Positions 7,759 through 13,910 of a stretch of DNA of 21,540 nt are shown here, piece by piece (position 1 is the first letter of the stretch; each line of letters begins with the position of its first letter). A program made the translations under genes and the position numbers. Under the pieces are notes generated by a model, which had not been told where the DNA came from, made no database searches, and saw nothing but the letters and a program-made list of their open reading frames with translations. The stretch covers positions 1-21,540 of the forward strand of contig DASRDB010000021.1 in assembly GCA_035652815.1 (NCBI GenBank). The letters run 5' to 3'. Origin of the DNA: DASRDB01 sp035652815 (GTDB taxonomy: Bacteria; Chloroflexota; Ktedonobacteria; Ktedonobacterales; Ktedonobacteraceae).

Positions 7759-7860
7759 CTCCTAACGGCCCCAAAGCCCTTCCCAGGCGCTTTTTTCGTC
7801 CTTTTTCGTCGATCAACTGCTTTCCTTTCGGAAGTATCTTAATAAATATACGTTTGAACG

Positions 7861-8598
7861 TCACAAAGGTGGCAACTGTCCCGACGACTGCGGTTTCACC
7901 GAGGGATCAAGTGGCAGCGCACCCGAGACGGAAATCTTCTGTCCTCCCGATTGCAAAGCATCCACTTTCGCCCGCCTTGCGGCATAAATGCGGCGCGCAA
8001 GCCTTACTAACCATACACCTGATATAAAGACGATACACAACGCGAGAATCAAAAGTGAGAGCGAACCAAGCACATCACCCACAGCATCCCAACTTGCGCC
8101 AAAGACAAAGCCCAGGGTGAGCGGGATTACCGCTCCCAGCGCTTCACCTGAGATGTCGAGGACGAGGAATTCGCGGTACGGATAAAGTTCCGCTCCCGCT
8201 AACAGGTTAATCACTCCACCCAGGGCAGAGACCAGAAAACGACTCAGGAACACTGCCCAGCCACCCCGGCGAGCAAAATACTGGCGAGAACGCTCAAGCC
8301 TGGCAGGCGAGAGCATACGCTGGCCCGATTTTGACTGCGCCAGCCACAACAATGCTTTACTGCCCCAGCGGCGACCAACGAAATAGCCAAGATTATCGCC
8401 CGCGACCGAAGCGGTGATCGAGAGCAACGCCAGTGCCGCGATATTGAAATCTCCTAGAGCGGCGAAGGCCCCGGCAGCCAGCAGGACAAGCGCGATTGGT
8501 AAAGGCGCGCCAAACGAGGCGATAAAAACCGAGACCCAGAGCGCAGGATAGCCATACTGCTGTAAAAAGTTCAGCAGGGTGAGGAGCAGTTCATTCAT
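7861..8598 (-). CDS. DedA family membrane protein
   Basis: A 245-residue integral membrane protein of the DedA/SNARE-associated (VTT domain) family. Members are linked to membrane lipid handling, including undecaprenyl phosphate recycling, and to envelope homeostasis. Visible hallmarks are the N-terminal re-entrant segment with FGAPLP (29-34), VAGDNLGYFVGRRWG (65-79), and the FLSRF-x-VSALGGVINLLAG region (about 117-135). The last stretch corresponds to the conserved Phe/Arg-containing helix, though the usual Pro/Arg signature is partly changed. Four to five hydrophobic segments are followed by a basic helix and a polar Pro/Ser tail (about 215-245). ATG 8598 overlaps the stop of the upstream gene by four bases (ATGA), so the two are translationally coupled. 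Substrate is unknown. Confidence 0.88.
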   Translation of the reverse strand: MNELLLTLLNFLQQYGYPALWVSVFIASFGAPLPIALVLLAAGAFAALGDFNIAALALLSITASVAGDNLGYFVGRRWGSKALLWLAQSKSGQRMLSPARLERSRQYFARRGGWAVFLSRFLVSALGGVINLLAGAELYPYREFLVLDISGEALGAVIPLTLGFVFGASWDAVGDVLGSLSLLILALCIVFISGVWLVRLARRIYAARRAKVDALQSGGQKISVSGALPLDPSVKPQSSGQLPPL

Positions 8599-9005
8599 GC
8601 CTTCCTCCTCCTCGCTGGCGGCCCATGGGTTGGCGCAGGATGCAAGGAGGATTTCGGATGCGCCTTGCGATACGAGAGGATCGCCGTTTGCACCTCTTTC
8701 ACAAGAGCATCTAACGGACGATTAAAACGCGAGGCCAATGCTTTTAGCGACACATGACGAATCGTCTGGGGGTTTGAAATATGCAGCCACTGGTACAGAT
8801 AGGATTCCGGCACGTGGTAAACGCGAGAGATGTAGGGAAGGGTCATCCAGGGGCGAAGCGTACTGATATCACCAGCCATAGCAAGCTGGCGTTCCCTCTG
8901 GAAACGCTGCACTGCCTGCACCGTTTGTATCGTGCAGAATATCGCCAGGCCCAGCCCTACGCTTAATAACAGGCCCACAATGAACAGTTTTACGCGCTCG
9001 CTCAC
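8595..9005 (-). CDS. small membrane-anchored protein upstream of dedA
   Basis: 136 residues with one N-terminal hydrophobic segment (about 6-28), then a soluble part containing WMTLPYISRVYHVPESYLYQ and LKALASRFNRPLDALVKEVQ. These two halves resemble each other and look helix-turn-helix-like: a short helix ending in a small-protein-binding turn, with a 'V/N-P/R-x-x-L' rhythm. The tail is Pro/Arg/Lys-rich. I have no firm family name; similar DedA-adjacent proteins seem familiar from memory. The GTG start at 9005 has GGGAGA (9011-9016) five bases upstream. It overlaps dedA by four bases, suggesting joint membrane function. It diverges from dut. Confidence 0.75.
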   Translation of the reverse strand: MSERVKLFIVGLLLSVGLGLAIFCTIQTVQAVQRFQRERQLAMAGDISTLRPWMTLPYISRVYHVPESYLYQWLHISNPQTIRHVSLKALASRFNRPLDALVKEVQTAILSYRKAHPKSSLHPAPTHGPPARRRKA

Positions 9006-9060
9006 TCGTCTCTCCCGCGTGGCTCCGCAATGGTGGAATGCAAAGGCAATGTTATGGTGC

Positions 9061-9094
9061 GCCGGAAAGGCACCCGCAAGGGGATGCCTCTACA
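9061..9094. repeat. single arm of the interspersed palindrome, copy B
   Basis: The segment GCCGGAAAGGCACCCGCAAG, followed by GGGATGCCTCTACA, matches one arm of the palindromes at 10416 and 20802, but no complementary arm is found nearby. It ends five bases before the -35 box of the dut promoter. It is probably a decayed or solo copy. Confidence 0.7.
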
Positions 9095-9098
9095 TGAC

Positions 9099-9127
9099 TT
9101 GACGTTGCAGAGCTATGCTACTAGAAT
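9099..9127 (+). promoter_or_regulatory. dut promoter
   Basis: TTGACG (9099-9104), a 17-base spacer and TAGAAT (9122-9127). The predicted start of transcription, about 9133-9135, coincides with the ATG at 9135, implying a leaderless or nearly leaderless mRNA. Confidence 0.7.
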
Positions 9128-9134
9128 AGCAAAC

Positions 9135-9584
9135 ATGGACACACCCATGCAACCATTAAACGTGACAATCAAGCGTATCGATCCAACTTTACCGCTGCCT
9201 ACCTATGCGACCGCAGGCTCGGTCGGCTTTGATTTGATCTGCCGGGAAGATACTGAGATCGAGCCGCGCACGATTGAACTGATCCCCGCCAACGTGATTG
9301 TGCGTATCCCTGATGGGTATATGCTATTATTAACGATGCGTAGTAGCACGCCTATAAGAAAGGGCCTGCTCATTCCCAACGGCGTCGGCATCATCGACCA
9401 GGATTATTGTGGTGAAGGCGATGAACTGCGGGTGCAGGTCTTTAACTTCCGCGAAGAGGCAATCACCGTCAAACGGGGCGAGCGCATTGCTCAGGGTATC
9501 TTTGTTCCCGTCGCCCGCGTTTCCTGGCAGGAAGTTTCCGAAATGGGAACAGGGCGCGGCGGATTCGGCAGCACAGGGGCATGA
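9135..9584 (+). CDS. dut: dUTP diphosphatase (dUTPase)
   Basis: A 149-residue trimeric-type dUTPase, which hydrolyses dUTP to dUMP and diphosphate to keep uracil out of DNA and feed dTMP synthesis. All five family motifs are visible: AGSVGFDLIC (27-36), MRSSTPIRKGLL (68-79), PNGVGIIDQDYCGE (81-94), RGERIAQGIFVP (114-125) and GRGGFGSTG (140-148). Motif 3 differs from the common IDSDYRGE form in having DQDYCGE and about three extra residues (GDE) before LRVQVFN. I believe this occurs in a subgroup of bacterial dUTPases. A longer frame opens at 9030 but would start upstream of the promoter and pass through repeat copy B, so ATG 9135 is preferred; ATG 9147 is possible. No Shine-Dalgarno is present. 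The J-domain gene follows directly. Confidence 0.93.
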   Translation: MDTPMQPLNVTIKRIDPTLPLPTYATAGSVGFDLICREDTEIEPRTIELIPANVIVRIPDGYMLLLTMRSSTPIRKGLLIPNGVGIIDQDYCGEGDELRVQVFNFREEAITVKRGERIAQGIFVPVARVSWQEVSEMGTGRGGFGSTGA

Positions 9585-9917
9585 GTGTCTATGCAGGATT
9601 ATTATCAGATTCTCGAAGTTTCACCCACCGCGACAGAAGCAGAAATTAAACGCTCCTATCGTCGCCTGGTGCGCCTGCATCACCCCGACCTCAATAAGCA
9701 GGCGCGCGATATCCACATCAAACGCCTGAACGAAGCCTATGCTGTGCTGCGCGATCCGGCCAAACGAGCCGCTTACGACGCAGAACTGGCCGAAGCTCGC
9801 CGTCGTGAAGAGGAACACAAACGCCAGCAAGCTCAGGCCAAACGGGAGGCCGAGATGACCTGGATCGAGGGTATTTTTGGCTTTGTGCGCGAACTCAAAA
9901 AAGAATTAAAGGACTAG
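9585..9917 (+). CDS. short J-domain (DnaJ-like) protein
   Basis: 110 residues. The J domain occupies about 4-68: DYYQILEVSPTATEAEIKRS, then the HPD motif at H33-P34-D35 and KRLNEAYAVLRDPAKRAAYD (46-65). Such proteins stimulate the ATPase of a DnaK/Hsp70 partner. The Gly/Phe and zinc-finger regions of full DnaJ are missing; instead there is a charged helix (about 66-90) and a C-terminal amphipathic segment. It therefore probably recruits Hsp70 to a specific place or client. GTG 9585 abuts the dut stop and has AGGGG five bases upstream; ATG 9591 is the alternative. It is almost certainly cotranscribed with dut. Confidence 0.88.
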   Translation: MSMQDYYQILEVSPTATEAEIKRSYRRLVRLHHPDLNKQARDIHIKRLNEAYAVLRDPAKRAAYDAELAEARRREEEHKRQQAQAKREAEMTWIEGIFGFVRELKKELKD

Positions 9918-9932
9918 AGAAGCTAAAGGGAC

Positions 9933-9961
9933 TTCCGATACGTGAAGATATACAGTACAAT
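9933..9961 (+). promoter_or_regulatory. promoter of the Gly/Gln-rich protein gene
   Basis: TTCCGA (9933-9938), 17 bases, TACAAT (9956-9961). The -35 is weak, and the -10 lies in the centre of the palindrome at 9950-9968. Confidence 0.5.
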
Positions 9962-9968
9962 ACTGTAT
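9950..9968. promoter_or_regulatory. palindromic operator candidate over the -10 box
   Basis: ATACAGTA, three bases, TACTGTAT: perfect 8-base arms with CAA between them. Its position over a -10 box suggests a repressor site. It is not the E. coli LexA box, whose CTGT and ACAG are arranged the other way round. The regulator is not identifiable here. Confidence 0.5.
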
Positions 9969-9993
9969 CTCACTTTACCAGGAGGCATTTTTT

Positions 9994-10389
9994 ATGGCAG
10001 ATCCATTCGATCAGGGTTTGGATGTCGTTCGCGGCATAGAAGGCGGTCAGCAGGAATTGCCTGGACAGAACGAGTGGGGGCCGCAGTCAGGTCAACAGGG
10101 TTCACCGCAGTATGGCGGACAGCAACAGGGCGGCGGTCTGCTCGGCGGCGCGCTAAATGGTGTACGCGGCGATGTACAAAATCAGATTAACCAGGCGATC
10201 GACCACTTTGCCAGCCAGATTCCCGGCGGCGAACAGCATTCGGAATTCGCAAAAAATGCGGTCAACGGCGTCCTTGATGAACTACAGCGCCGTCTGGAAT
10301 CTCAGGCAGCGAGCAGCATGGGCGGCTTCGGTGGCTCCCTTTTCGGAAATAACCCCGGAAGCACCGGAAATCAGGGTGGCTCGCTCTAG
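9994..10389 (+). CDS. Gly/Gln-rich hypothetical protein
   Basis: A 131-residue protein of unknown function. Residues 20-50 and 110-131 are low complexity, rich in Gly, Gln, Ser and Asn. Between them (about 56-108) lies a predicted amphipathic helical core, with VRGDVQNQINQAIDHFASQI and FAKNAVNGVLDELQRRLESQ. There is no signal peptide, membrane segment or metal motif. The design, a helical core flanked by flexible Gly/Gln tails, is seen in DNA-associated, stress and condensate-forming proteins, but nothing here proves any of these. The start is secure: AGGAGG (9980-9985) lies eight bases before ATG 9994. It has its own operator-like promoter and ends ahead of repeat copy C. Confidence 0.75.
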   Translation: MADPFDQGLDVVRGIEGGQQELPGQNEWGPQSGQQGSPQYGGQQQGGGLLGGALNGVRGDVQNQINQAIDHFASQIPGGEQHSEFAKNAVNGVLDELQRRLESQAASSMGGFGGSLFGNNPGSTGNQGGSL

Positions 10390-10415
10390 CATTTCTCATA
10401 CCGATCAAATAGGGA

Positions 10416-10494
10416 ACCGGAAGCCACCCGCAAGGGGATGGCTCTACAATATACAAGGGCCTGTAGAGCTATCCCCTTGCGGGTGGCTTCCGGT
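10416..10494. repeat. interspersed palindrome, copy C
   Basis: 33-base arms (10416-10448 and 10462-10494) match with a single mismatch and enclose a 13-base loop. Each arm runs from ACCGGAAGCC through CACCCGCAAGGGG to CTCTACA. It lies between two convergent genes, and its last base forms part of the stop codon of the WD40 gene. It could act as a strong bidirectional hairpin at both mRNA ends. Confidence 0.92.
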
Positions 10495-11387
10495 CATACC
10501 CCCATCACAAGCAACTGCACTTGCCTGTCACTGGCGGAGGCCAGATATCCCCCGTCAGGTGAACAGGCAAGCGCCCTTATCCACTTATCGTGCATGGAAT
10601 AAGTGTTCTGCGGTTCCCCCAGCAACGCCTGCCAGACTTGCAAACTGGCATCATCCCCACCTGAAGCAATAGACCTGCCATCCGGCGACCAGACGGCCAC
10701 CTTGACCGGCTGCGTATGCCCCCGATAGATTGTCATCGTTTTTCCGTCTGCGCCGTTCCATACCCGCACCGTTCCATCCTGGCCTGCCGAAGCAAGATAG
10801 CGTCCATCCGGCGACCAGCCAACCGCGTAGACTGGCCCTGCATGACCCATATAAGACAGACGGATAGCTCCTGTAAAGGCGGCCCATATCTGGACGGTGC
10901 CATCGAAAGCGCAGGAGGCAAGCTCCTGTCCAGAGGGCGACCAGCCAACCACAAACACGCGATATTGCCCTGAATGCGTATATACATGCTGTCCGGTCAT
11001 AGCTTCCCATACCTGCGCTGTGCTATCACCGAAATCGCCAGACGAGGCAAGATAGCGCCCATCTGGCGACCAGCTTACGCTGCGCACAAAGCGTGTATGC
11101 CCACCATAGGTAAGGATTGTGCGCGAAGGAAATGCTTCCCAGACATGCACCACTCCATCCGTGTCGCCCGAGGCCAGATAGCGACCATCCGGCGACCACG
11201 CAACGGAGAGAAGATAGCCGGAGTGTCTGGTGTAGATATCTATCGTTTCCCCTGTCGAAACGCGCCAGATGCGGACCGTTTTATCCCGTGATGCAGAGGC
11301 AAGATAGGTTCCATCCGGCGAGAAGGCGAGGGAAAAAATGTAGTCGCTATGCCCCTCAAAGGTCAGAATAGGCGCATTGTCGGACAT
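10494..11387 (-). CDS. WD40 repeat protein, seven-bladed propeller
   Basis: 297 residues consisting almost entirely of seven WD40 repeats, counted from seven SPDG/SPSG turns such as SPDGRYLAS. Most are followed by a VRIW/VHVW/VQIW strand, and several start with a GH dipeptide. The N-terminal ILTFEGH strand probably closes the last blade, which ends in VQLLVMGV instead of the usual IW. There is no kinase, signal peptide or other domain, so it is likely a soluble scaffold; its partner is unknown. ATG 11387 is only three bases after the mogA-like gene's stop, suggesting translational coupling. The stop codon touches palindrome copy C, so the very C-terminus may have been altered by that element. 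Confidence 0.9.
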   Translation of the reverse strand: MSDNAPILTFEGHSDYIFSLAFSPDGTYLASASRDKTVRIWRVSTGETIDIYTRHSGYLLSVAWSPDGRYLASGDTDGVVHVWEAFPSRTILTYGGHTRFVRSVSWSPDGRYLASSGDFGDSTAQVWEAMTGQHVYTHSGQYRVFVVGWSPSGQELASCAFDGTVQIWAAFTGAIRLSYMGHAGPVYAVGWSPDGRYLASAGQDGTVRVWNGADGKTMTIYRGHTQPVKVAVWSPDGRSIASGGDDASLQVWQALLGEPQNTYSMHDKWIRALACSPDGGYLASASDRQVQLLVMGV

Positions 11388-11390
11388 AGC

Positions 11391-11876
11391 CTAATGCTCG
11401 CGAGGGCCTTCGGTAAGCAGGTTGATGGCATGTGGCAAAACAGGCAGGATGCATTCGAGGCACTCCCGAACGGCCTTAGGACTGCCGGGCAGATTGATAA
11501 TTAACGTGCGTCCTCGCGTACCCGCCACGCCCCGCGAAAGCATGCCAAAAGGAGTATGTTGCAGACTGACAGCACGCATAGCCTCAGCGATGCCTGGAGC
11601 CTCGCGCTCGATCACCGCCTTCGTGGCTTCAGGTGTAACATCACGTGGCGCGAGTCCGGTGCCGCCAGTTGTCAGCACGAGATTGATGCGCTTCTCATCG
11701 CTCCATTCACGCAGCGTCGCTTCAATCTGGGCGCGATCATCGGGAATAATGGCTCCCGCTTCGATTACCGCGCCTGGAAGCTGCGCCACCATTGTGCGAA
11801 TCGTTTCGCCACTGGTATCTTCTCGCGCTCCTACCGCGCCGCTATCGCTAATGGTCAGGACTCCAATTGTAATCAT
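11391..11876 (-). CDS. MogA/MoaB family molybdenum cofactor protein
   Basis: A 161-residue protein of the MogA/MoaB fold, which adenylylates molybdopterin ahead of molybdenum insertion. Visible family features are ITIGVLTISDSGAVGARED (2-20), the TTGGTG motif (69-74) with D79 in APRDVTPEAT, FGMLSRGVAGTRG, and LPGSPKAV (129-136). The Asp and GGTG residues match the molybdopterin-binding pocket. A longer frame begins at 11957, but it overlaps the upstream gene and its extra residues do not look like the family; ATG 11876 has AGGA about nine bases upstream and is preferred. It lies 17 bases after the CpXC gene. No other molybdenum cofactor gene is in the window, so this paralogue may be the general enzyme or may have a local role. 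Confidence 0.9.
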   Translation of the reverse strand: MITIGVLTISDSGAVGAREDTSGETIRTMVAQLPGAVIEAGAIIPDDRAQIEATLREWSDEKRINLVLTTGGTGLAPRDVTPEATKAVIEREAPGIAEAMRAVSLQHTPFGMLSRGVAGTRGRTLIINLPGSPKAVRECLECILPVLPHAINLLTEGPREH

Positions 11877-11893
11877 CTCTATTTTCCTGCGTA

Positions 11894-12571
11894 TTAAGTT
11901 CGAGCCGCCAGTTCGCGCATCAACGCTCCTATCTGGCGGCGCGAACCATACACCCATACGGTATATTCATCCGGCAAATCTTCAACCTCTATCTGGCATT
12001 GCATCTCCTGCGCCAGCTTGCGCGCAATCAACAACAACTGCCCGCGCTCGGCCTCTTCGCGGCTGCGTGTATTAAGCGCCAGCTTGCCAAGCCGCTCATC
12101 CTGGCTTAACACTGCGTTGATGAGTTCGCTAAGCTGATCCAGGCCAAAAACGACCTGTAGCGGAGGCATCTCTGGCGTTTCGCTGTTGCTGGCGATAACT
12201 TGCGTATTTTCTTGCGCATCCTTTGCGCCGTTCCCATTTTCCTGCTGCCCATCCTCATCCTGCTCCAAGCCAGAGACAATATTGGTATAGGCATCGCGCA
12301 ACTTTTCCAGGATGAGCATTCGAGCCTCTTCCGGCGCGTCGTTACGCGGGTGAACATAGGCCAGCAAATGATGCGCCGGATCAGAATAGATGAACGGGCG
12401 CGAAACCGCTGAGCGCCGCCCGCATATGGGGCAGGTCGCCACATTTAACAATCCGGCCAGCACCGTATATTGCAACTGCGGGTCCTTCGCCACATTCACA
12501 TAATCGTAAACCTGCGCGCTAAAGCTCTCCCCGCAAGGACAATTTATGTTGTACGTAGTTGAACGAGACAT
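11894..12571 (-). CDS. CpXC domain protein
   Basis: 225 residues. The N-terminal CpXC domain (about 5-130) has C11-P-C13 (NINCPCGESF) and C47-P-x-C50 (ATCPICGRRS), a likely zinc site. Between and after them lie LQYTVLAGLLNVA and FIYSDPAHHLLAYVHP, typical of the family. An acidic Gln/Glu/Asn linker (about 103-135) separates this from a C-terminal region with LGKLALNTRSREEAERGQLL and LPDEYTVWVYGSR. The function of CpXC proteins is not established to my knowledge. ATG 12571 is chosen because the domain begins just after it; a TTG at 12613 would add 14 residues. It follows the nuclease gene by about 70 bases and precedes mogA by 17, all in one direction. Confidence 0.85.
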   Translation of the reverse strand: MSRSTTYNINCPCGESFSAQVYDYVNVAKDPQLQYTVLAGLLNVATCPICGRRSAVSRPFIYSDPAHHLLAYVHPRNDAPEEARMLILEKLRDAYTNIVSGLEQDEDGQQENGNGAKDAQENTQVIASNSETPEMPPLQVVFGLDQLSELINAVLSQDERLGKLALNTRSREEAERGQLLLIARKLAQEMQCQIEVEDLPDEYTVWVYGSRRQIGALMRELAART

Positions 12572-12641
12572 ACGAATTTTTTCTAGAACGTTGGTTACAA
12601 TGCGAATAAACAATCGGACGCAAAGAAGTATATCACATGAT

Positions 12642-13910
12642 TTACCTTCTCCGGCTCTTACTCACCGACTTCCTCGAAAACGTAAATTCCAACCCCTGCC
12701 GTTTCATGAAATCCTGGAACTGGCCATAGAACTCGGCGCGGTCTTGCATAGAAATGACGGCTACGGCATCGGCAGTTTCAATGGCGTAAGGATAGCCATT
12801 GCCCGCGATAACTTCTGCGCGTACCACATCTAATACGGGTTCGAGGATGCCATCATCTAGCAGCCAGCGCGGGAATTCCAGGCGGGCAGGTGGTTGTGTT
12901 GAGGTGGTTTGCAAGTAGCAGAAGGCCACGCTTTCGCGATATTCGCCATAGCCTTCGAGAACATCGCCCCGAGCGCAGATCATGGCTGGTGTGCGGTCGC
13001 CCCAGCGCATACGCCCCTGCCAGAGCAAGGCATCATGCACGCGCTTGGTTTCACGCAATACCGGCCTCTCCTGTGCGGCGTCCAGGCGGCGCAGCATGGT
13101 AATGATATCACGGGCGTAACTCGTATCGATATAGCCGATCAAGGGAACGCGGCATTGCTCTGAAGTTTTGAGCAGGGAGACGGCGGCGGAGATATATCTT
13201 TCACGATAGGGACTGGGCATGGTCAACGCGAAGGAGACAACCAGCGAACCATCGAAGAAGACAACCGGACTATGCGCCGGGTCTTCCTGGCGTCGTTCTC
13301 GCGCATAACGTTCCATCAGTTCACCCAAGGTCTCCACTTCGAGCAGGTAGCGGCGCAGTGTGACCTGCAATTCGGAGTAGGGGTAGCTGTCCGGGTCTTT
13401 GCCCTCGACACGCGACTCTTCCATGATCTCGTCCGGCGAAAGCACTTCGATGCGCACGTCTTTAGTATAGGGGCGTCCCTGCAGGTGCGGGTTAGCAAAC
13501 AGGCCGACCTGAATCAGCGCGACCGGAATTGAGGCATCGCGCCAGGGCTGCAGCTGGCTGCCATCGACCGCCACTGTGGTAATACCCTCGATACATTCCG
13601 CCCATTGGCGCGCCTGTTCGTGATTGGCAAACTCGCGATTAAAAGGATAAAGCGGGCCGGTATATTCGGCCTGGGCCGCGCCGACCAGCCAGCGATCAAA
13701 TTCAACACTGGGGCGCGCTCCGGCGGGCGGCATGCCCTTCTCATCAGGCGGCAAAAGATGATCGAGTTCCGCCCCTGACGAATAGCGCTGGTAGAGATGT
13801 TCCAGGGCGTAGCGATAGGCCTTCAGTTGGTCATTGAACGAGCCATCATACGCTGTGAACTGGCCACGCTTGTTATGCAGGGCAGCCAGCAACTTGCCTT
13901 TATGAAGCAT
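12642..13910 (-). CDS. nurA: NurA-domain nuclease
   Basis: 422 residues with the NurA nuclease fold (RNase H-like), known in archaea as a 5'-3' exonuclease that works with the HerA helicase in DNA end resection. Key segments are TTVAVDGSQL with D116-G-S (metal ligand), VVFFDGSLV with D220-G-S, GYIDTSYAR with D262, and the C-terminal NGYPYAIETADAVAVIS (371-387). The N-terminal 100 residues are helical and less conserved. Its ATG overlaps the 3' end of the Rad50-like gene by 11 bases, strong evidence of coupled synthesis. No HerA or Mre11 gene is in the window, so the ATPase partner here is probably the SMC-like protein. Nuclease activity is inferred from the family. Confidence 0.85.
   Translation of the reverse strand: MLHKGKLLAALHNKRGQFTAYDGSFNDQLKAYRYALEHLYQRYSSGAELDHLLPPDEKGMPPAGARPSVEFDRWLVGAAQAEYTGPLYPFNREFANHEQARQWAECIEGITTVAVDGSQLQPWRDASIPVALIQVGLFANPHLQGRPYTKDVRIEVLSPDEIMEESRVEGKDPDSYPYSELQVTLRRYLLEVETLGELMERYARERRQEDPAHSPVVFFDGSLVVSFALTMPSPYRERYISAAVSLLKTSEQCRVPLIGYIDTSYARDIITMLRRLDAAQERPVLRETKRVHDALLWQGRMRWGDRTPAMICARGDVLEGYGEYRESVAFCYLQTTSTQPPARLEFPRWLLDDGILEPVLDVVRAEVIAGNGYPYAIETADAVAVISMQDRAEFYGQFQDFMKRQGLEFTFSRKSVSKSRRR

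Larger units (their letters stand above)
7525..7860. other. intergenic region upstream of the sigma gene
   Basis: This 336-base gap has no convincing ORF. It holds the consensus promoter of the sigma gene, an opposing promoter-like sequence on the plus strand, and a small inverted repeat GGAAAATATTTCC (7705-7717) just downstream of the expected sigma transcription start. The resulting sigma leader is about 200 bases. No known riboswitch or RNA family was recognised in it. Confidence 0.6.

Noticed and set aside
9030..9134. N-terminal extension of dut
   Set aside because: It includes a repeat arm and lies upstream of the predicted promoter; dUTPase similarity begins after ATG 9135.
10157..10672. 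171-codon plus frame crossing the Gly/Gln-rich gene, palindrome C and the WD40 gene
   Set aside because: It overlaps a better-supported gene on the same strand and a gene on the other, and includes the repeat; a chance frame.
11877..11957. 27-residue N-terminal extension of the MogA-like protein
   Set aside because: It overlaps the CpXC gene's end, lacks family similarity, and ATG 11876 has its own ribosome-binding site.
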